Shown one piece after another: positions 38,937-51,368 of a DNA stretch of 64,000 bases (positions within the stretch are counted from its first letter, which is position 1; every line of letters starts with the position of its first letter). The notes beneath the pieces are model-generated. The model saw nothing but the letters and a program-made list of their open reading frames with translations, was not told where the DNA came from and did not search any database. This DNA comes from Acinetobacter nosocomialis NIPH 2119 (GTDB lineage: Bacteria; Pseudomonadota; Gammaproteobacteria; Pseudomonadales; Moraxellaceae): assembly GCF_000368085.1 (NCBI RefSeq), contig NZ_KB849239.1:3065715-3129714 (forward strand), given 5' to 3'. The translations under genes were made by a program, and so were the position numbers.

Positions 38937-40085
38937 GTGCGTTTGAAAATCGCTAAAGAAAGTTTACTCAATGTTTTATCGCATGTTGTCGGTGCGGTAG
39001 AACGTCGTCATACCTTGAATATTCTTTCAAACGTCAAAATTCAGACTAATGGTCAAGCACTCACCATTACTGGTTCGGATTTAGAAGTTGAACTGGTGGC
39101 GAGCACTGCTTTATCAGAAGGGGCGTGTCTTGAAGCAGGTGAAACGACTGTTCCTGCTCGTAAGTTAATGGACATTTGTAAATCTTTGCCTACCGCTGCA
39201 TTGATTGATTTACAAATTACTGAAGATCAAAGATGTATTTTAAAGTCTGGTAATAGCCGTTTTGTATTAGGTACTTTACCAGCAGAAGATTACCCGTTGT
39301 TAAATACTGAAAATAGCCAAGGTACGCAAGTACAGGTGACTCAACGTGAACTAAAGCGTTTATTTGAAAAAACTGCTTTTGCAATGGCTGTACAAGATGT
39401 ACGTTTTTATTTAACTGGTACTTTGTTAGAAATTGATGAAAATCAATTGCGTGCAGTCACAACTGATGGCCACCGTCTTGCCCTATGTGAAATTTTGGCC
39501 TCTTCTAGTTCGTCTCAATTAGTACAAGCAATTGTGCCTCGTAAAGCTGTTGGTGAACTACAACGCTTACTTAGTATTGAAGATGAGCAACTCACTTTGC
39601 TTATTGGTCGTGAATTATTAAATGTAACGATTAATACGCCAAGCCGTGATAAAGAACAAGGTGATATTACAGTTCGTTTTACGACAAAATTGATTGATGG
39701 GAAATTCCCAGACTACCGCCGTGTGATTCCACGTGGTGGCGATAAACATGTTTTGATTGGTCATGACGTATTTAAACAATCATTACAACGTGTCGCAATT
39801 TTAAGTAATGAGAAATTACGTGGTGTGTTCTTAAACTTTAATCAGGATTCTTTACAGCTTCGTGCAAATAACCCTGAACAAGATGAAGCGATTGAGGATT
39901 TAGCAATCCAATATCAAAATACCCCATTAGAAATGTCATTTAATGCTCAATATTTACTTGATGTGTTGGGTGTATTAGATGGTGATGATGTAAATATGAG
40001 CATGACTGAAGCGAACCAGTCGGTATTAGTGCAAGATCCTGCTCATCCTGACCAGACTTATGTTGTTATGCCGATGCGTGTCTAA
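38937..40085 (+). CDS. dnaN: DNA polymerase III beta sliding clamp
   Basis: A 382-residue clamp that forms a dimeric ring around DNA and tethers polymerases. It has the three-domain clamp pattern and ends YVVMPMRV, the conserved C-terminus. The start codon is GTG, preceded by AGAGGA about 8 bases upstream and giving the standard [14 protein letters not shown] start. It lies 97 bases after dnaA. Confidence 0.98.
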   Translation: MRLKIAKESLLNVLSHVVGAVERRHTLNILSNVKIQTNGQALTITGSDLEVELVASTALSEGACLEAGETTVPARKLMDICKSLPTAALIDLQITEDQRCILKSGNSRFVLGTLPAEDYPLLNTENSQGTQVQVTQRELKRLFEKTAFAMAVQDVRFYLTGTLLEIDENQLRAVTTDGHRLALCEILASSSSSQLVQAIVPRKAVGELQRLLSIEDEQLTLLIGRELLNVTINTPSRDKEQGDITVRFTTKLIDGKFPDYRRVIPRGGDKHVLIGHDVFKQSLQRVAILSNEKLRGVFLNFNQDSLQLRANNPEQDEAIEDLAIQYQNTPLEMSFNAQYLLDVLGVLDGDDVNMSMTEANQSVLVQDPAHPDQTYVVMPMRV

Positions 40086-40099
40086 ACTGGTTTAATTCT

Positions 40100-41182
40100 A
40101 TGCATCTTACGCGCTTAAACATAGAACGCGTGCGTAATTTAAAAACGGTTGCACTCCATGGTTTGCAACCGTTTAATGTTTTTTATGGCGCTAACGGTTC
40201 GGGTAAAACATCAATTTTGGAAGCGATCCATTTACTTGCAACAGGTCGCTCATTCCGCACACATATCCCAAAAAACTATATTCAATATGAGGCTGACGAC
40301 GCGATTGTGTTTGCTCAGTCAGCAACTGAAAAAATTGGTATGCAGAAACTCGCTTCTGGCGAGCAGTTGATGAAAGTAAATGGAGATACAGTTGCAACCC
40401 AAGGTCAACTCGCCAAATTACTCCCTTTACAACATATTGATCCACAAAGTACAGATATTATTGACCATGGTGCTAAGCCAAGACGTCAGCTTTTAGATTG
40501 GCTAATGTTCCACGTGGAACCTGAGTTTTATTTTGCTTGGCAGTATTACTCTCGAGCTTTAAAACAGCGAAATACCTTACTCAAAACAAGACGCAATCTT
40601 TCTTTGGCTGACTTAGAGCCGTGGAACAAAATGTTGAGTGATTATGGTGAAATTTTACACTCACAGCGTTTAAGTATCGTAGAACAATGGAATGTATATT
40701 TCCAAAATGATTTAAGACAGTTACTGCCTGATTTAGAGATTGAGCTGGAATATAGCCCCGGTTTTCATACAGAGCAGGGGCTCATGCAAGACTTGCTGAA
40801 TCAGCATCAAAAAGACATTGAAAGACGTTATACAGAGTATGGTCCACATCGGGCAGATTTGCGCTTAAAAACACCTTTTGGACACGCCGATGATGTTTTA
40901 TCAAGAGGTCAGAAAAAACTCCTGATTATTGCCTTAAAACTGTCACAAATTGCAATGTTGCATGCGAGTAATAAGGAAACTGTGGTATTATTAGATGATC
41001 TGACAGCAGAATTAGACTTAACCGCACAACAACGTTTAATTGAACGATTAAGCCAACTTGGTAGCCAGGTTTTTATGACAACTTTAGATCATGCATCGGT
41101 AAAAAAACATTTACATGATCTGTCTATTTCATATCAATTATTCAGTGTTGAATCCGGTCAAGTTAGTCTTGCTTCACCATAA
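40100..41182 (+). CDS. recF: RecF recombination mediator
   Basis: A 360-residue SMC-like ATPase that loads RecA at gaps through RecFOR. Walker A GANGSGKT is at 30-37, the ABC signature is in [20 protein letters not shown], and Walker B in [12 protein letters not shown]. It starts 14 bases after dnaN. A parS-like palindrome lies inside its coding sequence, at the codons for FHVEP. Confidence 0.98.
   Translation: MHLTRLNIERVRNLKTVALHGLQPFNVFYGANGSGKTSILEAIHLLATGRSFRTHIPKNYIQYEADDAIVFAQSATEKIGMQKLASGEQLMKVNGDTVATQGQLAKLLPLQHIDPQSTDIIDHGAKPRRQLLDWLMFHVEPEFYFAWQYYSRALKQRNTLLKTRRNLSLADLEPWNKMLSDYGEILHSQRLSIVEQWNVYFQNDLRQLLPDLEIELEYSPGFHTEQGLMQDLLNQHQKDIERRYTEYGPHRADLRLKTPFGHADDVLSRGQKKLLIIALKLSQIAMLHASNKETVVLLDDLTAELDLTAQQRLIERLSQLGSQVFMTTLDHASVKKHLHDLSISYQLFSVESGQVSLASP
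40506..40521. promoter_or_regulatory. parS-like centromere site inside recF
   Basis: TGTTCCACGTGGAACC matches 15 of 16 bases of the Pseudomonas-type parS. It is the site nearest to oriC, about 3 kb from it. Confidence 0.82.
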
Positions 41183-41225
41183 TTTTTTGATGTTAACCAT
41201 CTTTGAATAAACCTATATTTGCTAG

Positions 41226-43703
<2,478 letters not shown>

Positions 43704-43740
43704 TTGATAGCTAGATTCTAAATCAGTCTAAGGAGAGAAG

Positions 43741-44133
43741 ATGATGAGTCAAAAGTTTATAGCAAGTATGCTGATTTCATGTGCAGCTTTAGTGAGTCAT
43801 TCTGCATTTGCAGCTGACTTGGAAGCTGACATGAAAACTTTAGCAAAGAGCACAAAAGCCTTTGCTGAAGCGAAAGATCTCAATAACGCAAAACAGCAGC
43901 TTGTGATTATGCGTCAGGCTGCATTATCTTCAAAAAAATCTTTACCTCATAAGTTAGAAGGTTTACCGCCGGAAAATGTACAGGTAAAGCAATATCAAGC
44001 GGGTTTAGATCAGTTGGTTGCTGAAATTGATCGCGTTACTGTATTGGTTGATAAAGGTCAATTAGACCAAGCCAAAACTGAAGCAATAAATCTGGTTAAT
44101 ATTCGTAATGAAAACCATAAAAAATTTAGATAG
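43741..44133 (+). CDS. cybC: Soluble cytochrome b562
   Basis: A 130-residue periplasmic four-helix haem protein. After a 24-residue signal peptide (AFA cleavage) the mature protein starts ADLEADMKTL, which places the axial Met at mature position 7, and ends RNENHKKFR with the axial His at 102, exactly as in E. coli cytochrome b562. Haem would be bound non-covalently; no CXXCH is present. It is 37 bases after gyrB with its own ribosome site (AAGGAGAG). The redox partner is unknown. Confidence 0.92.
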   Translation: MMSQKFIASMLISCAALVSHSAFAADLEADMKTLAKSTKAFAEAKDLNNAKQQLVIMRQAALSSKKSLPHKLEGLPPENVQVKQYQAGLDQLVAEIDRVTVLVDKGQLDQAKTEAINLVNIRNENHKKFR

Positions 44134-44156
44134 ATTCATTTTGATCTAAATAAAAT

Positions 44157-44190
44157 AAAGGGAATGATTGATTCATTCCCTTTATTTTTT
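44157..44190. terminator. Bidirectional intrinsic terminator
   Basis: AAAGGGAATGA/TCATTCCCTTT stem with T run, between cybC and the convergent DedA gene. Confidence 0.92.
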
Positions 44191-44221
44191 GGTTTATTTG
44201 AGTGGATTAACTCGAAAAAAA

Positions 44222-44779
44222 TTAATTTTCTACTAAGTCTGTAACTTGAATGAGTGCGTGGCCAAACAAATATCCGGCTGTTAACAAAAGGCAGATCCAC
44301 AAAATAGCTCCAGCGACATTATAGATTAAAAACTTTCCATAACTCATGTTGCTAGAGCCAGCAGCTAATGGCGCAAAAGAGCGTGCAAAAGGAATAAAGC
44401 GTGCCAGAAGAATGGTTTTCCCACCGTGTTGTAAGAAATAACGGTTGGTTTTATTTAAATACTCTTTCTTAATAAAACGTGATTTTGCTTCAAAAATACG
44501 GTTACCAAAATGACGTCCAATAGAGTAGTTCACAATATAGCCTAGGGTGGCAGCTATGGTAAGCAAAGTAATCATATAACCCAGATGCATCATTTCAATT
44601 ACTGAGCAAAGTGCCCCTACAGTTAGAAGTAAACTATCTCCTGGTAAAAAGAACATAAAAACAAAAGCTGTCTCAGAAAAAATGATCAAAAAGAGTATGG
44701 CATAGACCCATGCGCCATACTCCTGAATTAAAATAGGTAAAAAATGTTCAAAATTAGTAATAAAATCAATAAAATTCAT
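44222..44779 (-). CDS. DedA-family membrane protein
   Basis: A 185-residue inner-membrane protein. FSETAFVFMFFLPGDSLLLTVGAL and ARFIPFARSFAPLAAGSSNMSYGKFLIYNVAGAILW are the conserved SNARE-associated/DedA blocks, including the reentrant loop with essential Arg residues. Members of this family are now linked to recycling of undecaprenyl phosphate and other lipid carriers across the membrane, and to polymyxin tolerance; the specific substrate here is not known. Single gene. Confidence 0.92.
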   Translation of the reverse strand: MNFIDFITNFEHFLPILIQEYGAWVYAILFLIIFSETAFVFMFFLPGDSLLLTVGALCSVIEMMHLGYMITLLTIAATLGYIVNYSIGRHFGNRIFEAKSRFIKKEYLNKTNRYFLQHGGKTILLARFIPFARSFAPLAAGSSNMSYGKFLIYNVAGAILWICLLLTAGYLFGHALIQVTDLVEN

Positions 44780-45006
44780 TCAGTTTGTCTGATCCCGAAT
44801 TAAATACCTACTCAAGAAGGGTAAAAACGAAGTTACAGAATTTAGTTAAATTATCTGTATATGGCAACCCTTAAGATGTAGCTTAAGTTTTATATGTTAT
44901 CAAATTTGAATCTATCTCAAAAATTTAACAGCTGAATGAAATATTATTAGAAGTCATTCAAATTTTTATATAGTAGTGCAAATAAAGCTCTAATTTGAAC
45001 TAAAAG

Positions 45007-45038
45007 CCAGTACTGGTACTTAAAAATACCAGTACTGG
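45007..45038 (-). terminator. yheS terminator (nested palindrome)
   Basis: CCAGTACTGGTA (45007-45018) and TACCAGTACTGG (45027-45038) make a perfect 12-base stem, followed on the minus strand by CTTTTA. Each arm is itself palindromic (CCAGTACTGG), so it could also serve as a protein-binding site. Confidence 0.65.
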
Positions 45039-45045
45039 TAAGAAC

Positions 45046-46977
45046 TTAGTTTTCGAAAGAAGCTTCCATTTCCTCAAGTTCCATCATGAGTTCTAAAAGT
45101 TGCTCTTCATGTTGTTCAAGCTTCGCCTTCAACTCAGTCTGTTCATTCATCAGCTTAAGCAAATCATCTTTACGATTCGCTTCATATAATGAGCTATCTG
45201 CTAAAGCTTCTTCAATTTCAGCAAGTCGCGGTTGAAGTTTTTCAATTTGTGACTCAACTTTTTCAATATTTTTACGAATAGGACGAGTCTGTTCACGACG
45301 GCGTGCGGCTTCCTTACGCTGTGCTTCTTTATCAACTTTAGTTGGAGCAGGGGCAGCAGCAGATGAGTTATTTGCTGCTATAGCAGTCTGAGCATTGATC
45401 TGCTGCTGACGCGCTTCACGTAGCCATTTAGCATAGTCCTGCAAATCACCTTCAAATTCGGTACATTTGCCCCCGTGTACTAAAAGAAGCTCATCACACA
45501 CACTGGCAATAAGTTGGCGTTCGTGAGAAACCAGAACAACTGCACCTTCAAAATCTTGTAAAGCCATGCTCATTGCATGACGCATATCAAGATCTAAATG
45601 GTTGGTTGGCTCATCGAGAATTAAAACATTTGGACGCTGCCATACAATCAGTGCTAGGGCCAAACGAGCGCGCTCACCGCCAGAAAAGCTTTCACATGGT
45701 GTATCCATGCGTTCACCACTAAACCCGAAACTCCCCAGAAATGAACGTAAAGTAGCTTCACTAATTTGTTTATCGGCTATACGAGCGAGTTGAAGCATTG
45801 GGCTGGCGTGACCATCTAAAGCGTCCATTTGGTGCTGCGCAAAGTAACCAATGTTAAGTAGCTCAGAAGCTTTACGTTCACCTGCTAGTAATGGTAAATC
45901 ACCGACCAAGCTCTTAATCAAAGTTGATTTACCTGCGCCGTTCATACCAAGTAAACCAATACGCGAATTTGGTGTAATTTGTAATCTGATTTTTTCAGCA
46001 ATTAGCTTTTCGCCATAACCTATGCTGGCATTATCTAACGTCAGCAACGGTGAACTCATTTTGGTCGGTTCACGAAAACTAAAAGTAAACGGTGTATCTA
46101 CATGAGCAGGTGCGAGTTGCTGCATACGCTCAAGTTGTTTTATACGACTTTGTGCCTGACGAGCTTTAGTTGCTTTTGCTTTGAAACGGTCAATAAATTT
46201 TTGTAGGTGAGCACGTGTTTCTTGTTGCTTTTCAAAAGCTTGTTGTTGTTGTGCTAAACGTTCACTTCGAGTTGTTTCAAATGTGGAGTAGTTACCAGTG
46301 TAAAGCGTGAGTTCCTGATTCTCAATATGGAGAATATGGTCTGTAATTGCATCTAAAAAGTCGCGGTCATGCGAAATGAGGATGAGGGTACCTTCATAGG
46401 CTTTAAGCCAGTCTTCTAACCACAAAATTGCATCTAAATCTAAGTGGTTTGTTGGTTCATCTAGTAACAGTAGATCAGAACGACTCATTAATGTACGCGC
46501 CAAGTTTAAGCGCATACGCCATCCACCTGAAAAGCTAGCAACGTTTAAACGTAATTGATGCTCTAAAAAACCTAAGCCAGCCATAAGCTGGGCAGCTTTA
46601 GATGGTGCTGAATAACCGTGAATTTCATCAAAGCGGCCATGTAGTTTAGCCAAGTCTGAATCTGTGAGTTGATCTGGATGAGCAAGCTTATTTTGAATAT
46701 CCCAATATTCTTCATCACCAGAAAGAACAAAATCGATGGCAGGCATGTCTAGAGCTTTAACTTCTTGTGCCATATGCGCCACTGTCCAGACCGAAGGGCG
46801 AGTAAGAGTACCTTCATCTGCGCCTAAACTGCCTAGTAATGCTGCAAATAATGTTGATTTACCTGCACCATTGACCCCAGTCAGACCAATCTTCCAACCT
46901 GGGTGTAATTGCATAGACGCTTTTTGAAAGAGAACACGTCCACCGCGGCGTAAAGAAACTTGGTCAAATTGAATCAT
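45046..46977 (-). CDS. yheS: ABC-F ATPase, YheS type
   Basis: A 643-residue protein with two ABC domains and no membrane part. The two Walker A motifs are GVNGAGKST and GMNGAGKST, each with the ABC-F signatures FSGGWRMRLNLARTL and FSGGERARLALALI and DEPTNHLDL. The linker between them (about 235-310, YSTFETTRSERLAQQQQAFEKQ...) is the ribosome-reaching P-site tether. A charged coiled-coil C-terminus follows. Closest to E. coli YheS; ABC-F proteins act on stalled ribosomes. Single gene with a hairpin terminator. Confidence 0.95.
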   Translation of the reverse strand: MIQFDQVSLRRGGRVLFQKASMQLHPGWKIGLTGVNGAGKSTLFAALLGSLGADEGTLTRPSVWTVAHMAQEVKALDMPAIDFVLSGDEEYWDIQNKLAHPDQLTDSDLAKLHGRFDEIHGYSAPSKAAQLMAGLGFLEHQLRLNVASFSGGWRMRLNLARTLMSRSDLLLLDEPTNHLDLDAILWLEDWLKAYEGTLILISHDRDFLDAITDHILHIENQELTLYTGNYSTFETTRSERLAQQQQAFEKQQETRAHLQKFIDRFKAKATKARQAQSRIKQLERMQQLAPAHVDTPFTFSFREPTKMSSPLLTLDNASIGYGEKLIAEKIRLQITPNSRIGLLGMNGAGKSTLIKSLVGDLPLLAGERKASELLNIGYFAQHQMDALDGHASPMLQLARIADKQISEATLRSFLGSFGFSGERMDTPCESFSGGERARLALALIVWQRPNVLILDEPTNHLDLDMRHAMSMALQDFEGAVVLVSHERQLIASVCDELLLVHGGKCTEFEGDLQDYAKWLREARQQQINAQTAIAANNSSAAAPAPTKVDKEAQRKEAARRREQTRPIRKNIEKVESQIEKLQPRLAEIEEALADSSLYEANRKDDLLKLMNEQTELKAKLEQHEEQLLELMMELEEMEASFEN

Positions 46978-47229
46978 CTTGTATTATCGAGGTGAGTTAG
47001 GGATGCTGTATTTTAAAGAGAACTGAACCTGAAAACAAAACTTTCAGAGTTTTAGTTTCTAAATGTTGAGATTGCATGGCTTAACCTATCTTTATTAAAG
47101 CTATTCGTCTGAAAATATCTAAATTTTTAACGAGATAGACCACATTCTAAAAAATATGGCTAAAATAAAAACAATTTAAAACTTGGTTGATAAATGAACT
47201 CCTAATAAAACTAGACTAAGGAAAGTCAA

Positions 47230-48234
47230 ATGAAAAAAGGATTGGGGATAATTGGTGCAGTATTTTGCTGTGCTATGGGAACAGCACATGCTGGGCAAAA
47301 TGTATGTGTATTCGATTTATTGGGAAAATCAGGTGAATCCTACAAAATGATGGAAGAGTGGGCATTGGCAGCGAAAAGTTGGCAGGCCGACATTACTTTA
47401 ATTCCATTTCAAGACGAAGCTTTGGTAGATCGTAGACTGCGTGAGGGCAAATGTGACGCAGCTTATATGACCTCAATGCGAGCGCGAAATTACAATAAAT
47501 TTGCAGGTTCGATTGATGCTATTGGTGGGGTGACAAGTAATGCAATTGCTCAAAAGGCAATTAGTTACGTTTTAGACCAACGTAATAAACATCGTATGGT
47601 AACTGCACAAAATGGAACAAACTACGAGGTGGTGGGGATTGTCCAGATTGGTTTAGCTTACTTGTTTGTAAGAGATAAAAGCCTCAACTCAATTGAAAAA
47701 GTACGCGGTACTAAATTTGCTATTTTACAATATGACGCAGCCCAAAAAATTATGGTGGAAAGTGTAGGTGCGCATCCTATCCCATCAGAAATTACAGATT
47801 TTGTGAAAAAATTTAATAATGGCCAAGTCGATGCCATTGCCGCCCCTGCTTATGCGTATAAACCATTAGAAATAGGCAAAGGTATTGGAACAAATGGGGC
47901 AATGTTTACTTTTCCCGTGGTCAACGTTACAGGGGACTTAATTGCAAGAAGTGATAGGTTTCCAGTCAATTTTGGAATGAAGTCTCGTGACTGGTTCATT
48001 AAGCAATTACCGCAAAATTTTGCGATGGTGAAACGGTTGGAAGCTGGAGTACCCTCTAAAATTAAAATCAATTTTTCAGTTGAAGATAAACTGAAATATC
48101 AAAAAATATTACGAGAAGGTCGCCTTGGCCTTACAAAGCAAGGAGTATATGACGCAACCATGATGAGTGTACTAAAACGTGCACGATGTACCATTGAACG
48201 AACAAATTTTGAATGTACGCTCAATGGTGAGTAG
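47230..48234 (+). CDS. AdeT-family putative periplasmic solute-binding protein (copy 1)
   Basis: A 334-residue exported protein: signal peptide (cleavage near residue 21, AHA), then VCVFDLLGKSGESYKMMEEWALAAKSW. The family is found in tandem in Acinetobacter and has been annotated AdeT, an RND efflux component linked to aminoglycoside resistance. The sequence has one signal peptide and no other membrane segment, and looks like a TRAP-type binding protein, so the RND label is doubtful. A C-terminal cysteine pair (CTIERTNFEC) could form a disulfide. AAGGAAAG precedes ATG. Confidence 0.82.
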   Translation: MKKGLGIIGAVFCCAMGTAHAGQNVCVFDLLGKSGESYKMMEEWALAAKSWQADITLIPFQDEALVDRRLREGKCDAAYMTSMRARNYNKFAGSIDAIGGVTSNAIAQKAISYVLDQRNKHRMVTAQNGTNYEVVGIVQIGLAYLFVRDKSLNSIEKVRGTKFAILQYDAAQKIMVESVGAHPIPSEITDFVKKFNNGQVDAIAAPAYAYKPLEIGKGIGTNGAMFTFPVVNVTGDLIARSDRFPVNFGMKSRDWFIKQLPQNFAMVKRLEAGVPSKIKINFSVEDKLKYQKILREGRLGLTKQGVYDATMMSVLKRARCTIERTNFECTLNGE

Positions 48235-48489
48235 TTTGTTTTTTAATCACAAAATCGCTACACATATTTCAAAGCTGAATATGGGTATGAAAATTGTGAA
48301 TATAAAAAGTAACTTACGGAAAATTAGTAGTTTTTAATTTTGATAAATAATTTAAATAGCACAAACAATGATCCAATGAGATAAAAATATTTGAGTAAAA
48401 GCTCTATTTTTTTCTAAAAAACATGATTAATATCTGTGTTTGAAAGGAAACTTCAAACAAAAAATCTGTTCCGTGGAAGGATGAAGAAA

Positions 48490-49497
48490 ATGAAAAAAAT
48501 CGTACTTGCTATGGCTGCCGCTTCTGTTGTTGGTTTTTCTGCTTCAGCGCAAGCAGCGAGTACCGTGTGTGTATTCGACCTCTTAGGAAAAGCAGGCGAC
48601 TCATATAAAATGATGGAAGAATGGGCTCTAGCTGCAAAAGGCTGGGGTACTGAAATTAACTTGGTTCCTCGTCAGGACGAGGCTGTTGCAGATAATGATT
48701 TTAAAGCTGGTAAATGTGATGCTGTAGCAATGACTGCTATGCGTGCACGCCAATATAACAAATTCGCAGGATCAATCGACTCGCTTGGTGGTGTTCCTAA
48801 TAACCAAATCGCGCAACGTGCTATTACTTATGTATTAGATGCACGTAATGCTGCCAAAATGACAACTAACCTTGGTGGTAAAAAATACGAAGTTGCTGGT
48901 ATCTCTCCGCTAGGTTCAGCATTCATTTTCGTACGTGACAAAAACATCAACTCTGTTGAAAAAGCTGCGGGTAAAAAATTCGCCGTGTTAGGCTATGACG
49001 ATGCACAAAAAATTATGGTGCAGCGTGTAGGTGCTCAGGCGGTTCTTTCTGATATTTCAAACTTTGCTGCTAAATTTAACAATGGTCAGGTAGATATGGT
49101 AGGTGCGCCTGCTTATGCATACAAACCATTAGAATTAAACAAAGGTTTGGGTGCAAATGGTGTAATGTGGAACTTCCCAGTATTGCATGTAACTGCTGAC
49201 CTAGTATTACGTGCTGATAAATTCCCTGCTGGCTTTGGCCAAAAGTCTCGTGACTGGTTCGTGAAACAATTACCTAAAAACTTTGCAATGATTAACCGTT
49301 TAGAAGCGCAAATTCCAGGTAAATATAAAATGAACCTAAGTGCTGAAGACAAACTTAAGTATCAAAAAATGTTACGTGATGGCCGTATGGACTTAACTAA
49401 ACGTGGTATTTACGATGCTGGTATGATGTCTGTATTGAAAAAAGCACGTTGTTCTGTAGACAAAGCTAACTTTGAATGTTCAATGCCTGGTGAATAA
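48490..49497 (+). CDS. AdeT-family putative periplasmic solute-binding protein (copy 2)
   Basis: A 335-residue paralogue of copy 1 with signal peptide MKKIVLAMAAASVVGF... ending AQA. The ATG at 48490 is chosen because GGAAGG lies 9 bases upstream; a longer frame to 48436 is in front of the signal peptide. Conserved blocks: DLLGKAGDSYKMMEEWALAAKGWG, RARQYNKFAGSIDSLGG, FNNGQVDMVGAPAYAYKPLEL and FGQKSRDWFVKQLPKNFAM. It has its own terminator. Of the three copies it uses the most codons typical of highly expressed genes, which suggests it is the main one; this is a visual impression. Confidence 0.85.
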   Translation: MKKIVLAMAAASVVGFSASAQAASTVCVFDLLGKAGDSYKMMEEWALAAKGWGTEINLVPRQDEAVADNDFKAGKCDAVAMTAMRARQYNKFAGSIDSLGGVPNNQIAQRAITYVLDARNAAKMTTNLGGKKYEVAGISPLGSAFIFVRDKNINSVEKAAGKKFAVLGYDDAQKIMVQRVGAQAVLSDISNFAAKFNNGQVDMVGAPAYAYKPLELNKGLGANGVMWNFPVLHVTADLVLRADKFPAGFGQKSRDWFVKQLPKNFAMINRLEAQIPGKYKMNLSAEDKLKYQKMLRDGRMDLTKRGIYDAGMMSVLKKARCSVDKANFECSMPGE

Positions 49498-49511
49498 TTC
49501 ATATTGATCTT

Positions 49512-49542
49512 AAAAGCCTAGACTTAGTTCTAGGCTTTTTTG
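49512..49542 (+). terminator. Intrinsic terminator after AdeT copy 2
   Basis: AAAAGCCTAGA/TCTAGGCTTTTTT stem and T run. Confidence 0.92.
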
Positions 49543-49844
49543 CTTTATATAGGCTGTCAATTCAGCCATTGTGGTGAATTGAAAAGTCGCTAATCTAATT
49601 TGAAGATAAAACTTCATCTGGATATATGAAGGTATAAAAACTGAACAAGGATGTGAGTGATCAAAGAAGTACTATCGATATTTAAATATCTATTTTTCTT
49701 TAATTGAGCTCATATAAACAGAATTGCTCGTAAAAATATCTTAATCGCAAATTTTAGATGAAGCATATCTCATGAGAATCATGCCGACCAGCGTGAAATT
49801 TCTTGATGCTAAAAACAAAAAATCTACAAGGAAAGGAAAAGAAT
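49543..49844. other. Intergenic stretch before AdeT copy 3
   Basis: About 300 AT-rich bases with no recognised RNA, repeat or reading frame. It should hold the promoter of the third copy. Confidence 0.5.
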
Positions 49845-50849
49845 ATGCGATTTTCCAAAACGCTTTTACTTGCGATGGGACTCACAATAATTTCATTTGC
49901 AGCCGAAGCCAAACAAACTATTTGTGTTTTTGACTTCGTTGGTAAAAATGGTGACGTCTATGCACTCATGAAAGATTATCAGCTTGCAGCGAAAAACTGG
50001 GGAGCTGATATCGAACTCAAAGTAAATCAAAACGAAGCAGTGATTGCTGAAGATTTTAAAGCTGGTAAATGTGACGGCATTAGCGTATCGGGTATGCGTG
50101 GACGTCAATTCAACTCATTTACAGGTTCATTAGATGCTATTGGTGCGATTCCCGATCTCAAACTTGCTGTTAAAGTCATGCAAGGTTTAGCGAGTCCAAC
50201 CTTTAGTAAATATATGGTGAATGGGCGCTATGAAGTCGTCGGTGTTATTCCGGTAGGGGACGCTTACCTTTTAGTAAACGACCGTAGTATTAATACAGTG
50301 GCGAAAGCTGCGGGTAAAAAAATTGCTGTTCTAGATTACGATGAAGCGCAAAAAATTATGGTTCAGCAGGTAGGGGCACAGGCTGTGAGTGCTGATGTGA
50401 CTAACTTTGGAGCTAAATTTAATAATCATCAGGTTGATATTATTGGTGCACCAGCAGCAGCGTTTAAACCTTTAGAACTACAAAAAGGCTTAGGTACGAA
50501 AGGAGCAATCGTTAACTATCCAATCTTACAGGTGACTGGAAATATTATTATTCGTCCAGATAAATTCCCAGCTGGATTTGGTCAGAAATCTAGAGAATGG
50601 GTGGCAGGCCAGTTACCACGTGCCTTTACTATCTTAGGAAAAATGAAAGCTGATATTCCGCAAAAATACTGGATGGATGTACCTGCTGCCGATAAACCGG
50701 GCTATCAAAAGCTTATGCGTGAATCACGAATTAATCTTACAAAACGCGGTGTTTATGATAAACGGATGATGAAATTATTATGGCAATTCCGTTGTAAGCA
50801 AGATGCGAAAAACTTCGAATGTGGCTTACAAGATGAGAATTACAAATAA
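49845..50849 (+). CDS. AdeT-family putative periplasmic solute-binding protein (copy 3)
   Basis: A 334-residue paralogue, the most diverged of the three. The start MRFSKTLLLAM (49845) has AAGGAAAGG upstream. The signal peptide ends near residue 22 (AEA). Family blocks are present but changed: ICVFDFVGKNGDVYALMKDYQLAAKNWG, SGMRGRQFNSFTGSLDAIG and FNNHQVDIIGAPAAAFKPLEL. The cysteine pair near the end (CKQDAKNFEC) is kept. Substrate unknown; divergence suggests a different ligand. Confidence 0.82.
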   Translation: MRFSKTLLLAMGLTIISFAAEAKQTICVFDFVGKNGDVYALMKDYQLAAKNWGADIELKVNQNEAVIAEDFKAGKCDGISVSGMRGRQFNSFTGSLDAIGAIPDLKLAVKVMQGLASPTFSKYMVNGRYEVVGVIPVGDAYLLVNDRSINTVAKAAGKKIAVLDYDEAQKIMVQQVGAQAVSADVTNFGAKFNNHQVDIIGAPAAAFKPLELQKGLGTKGAIVNYPILQVTGNIIIRPDKFPAGFGQKSREWVAGQLPRAFTILGKMKADIPQKYWMDVPAADKPGYQKLMRESRINLTKRGVYDKRMMKLLWQFRCKQDAKNFECGLQDENYK

Positions 50850-50891
50850 TCTTGATAAAAATACTCAAGATTCGCTTTAAACTTCGAAGAC

Positions 50892-50937
50892 AGACCCTAT
50901 ATTGATTATGCTATACTCAATATAGGGTCTTTTTTAT
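50892..50937 (+). terminator. Terminator with long stem before erpA
   Basis: AGACCCTATATTGA/TCAATATAGGGTCT makes a 14-base perfect stem with a T run. Its loop contains TATGCTATACT, so the erpA promoter may overlap it. Confidence 0.85.
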
Positions 50938-50973
50938 TTTGAAAGGCACAGCAAAATCCGAGGAACAATCATC

Positions 50974-51309
50974 ATGAATGCCCAAGCTCTAGTTTTGACA
51001 GATAATGCTGCCAATAAGGTACGCCAACTCCGTGATAGTGAAGGGAATGACGATCTCATGTTACGTGTATATGTAACCGGAGGCGGGTGTTCAGGGTTTT
51101 CATACGGCTTCAATTTCGCTGAAAGCGTAAATGAAGATGATGCTGAATTTGTAAATGGCGATGTAAAGATGCTGGTTGACTCACTCAGTTATCAATATTT
51201 AGTTGGCTCAGTGGTTGATTACGTTGAAGGCCTTGAAGGTTCACGCTTTATTGTGCAGAACCCAAATGCGACAACAACTTGTGGTTGTGGTTCTTCGTTC
51301 TCGATTTAA
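50974..51309 (+). CDS. erpA: ErpA, iron-sulfur cluster insertion protein
   Basis: A 111-residue A-type carrier that delivers Fe-S clusters to target enzymes. The three ligand cysteines are present: GGGCSGF and CGCGSSF. GAGGAAC precedes ATG. The acidic patch [10 protein letters not shown] is typical of ErpA. Single gene. Confidence 0.95.
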   Translation: MNAQALVLTDNAANKVRQLRDSEGNDDLMLRVYVTGGGCSGFSYGFNFAESVNEDDAEFVNGDVKMLVDSLSYQYLVGSVVDYVEGLEGSRFIVQNPNATTTCGCGSSFSI

Positions 51310-51323
51310 AAAGAATTTTAAAT

Positions 51324-51357
51324 AAAAAAGCCTCTCTATTTTGAGAGGTTTTTTTAT
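51324..51357. terminator. Bidirectional intrinsic terminator
   Basis: AAAAAAGCCTCTC/GAGAGGTTTTTTT stem between erpA and the convergent hydrolase. Confidence 0.9.
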
Positions 51358-51368
51358 TAGTCAAATCA

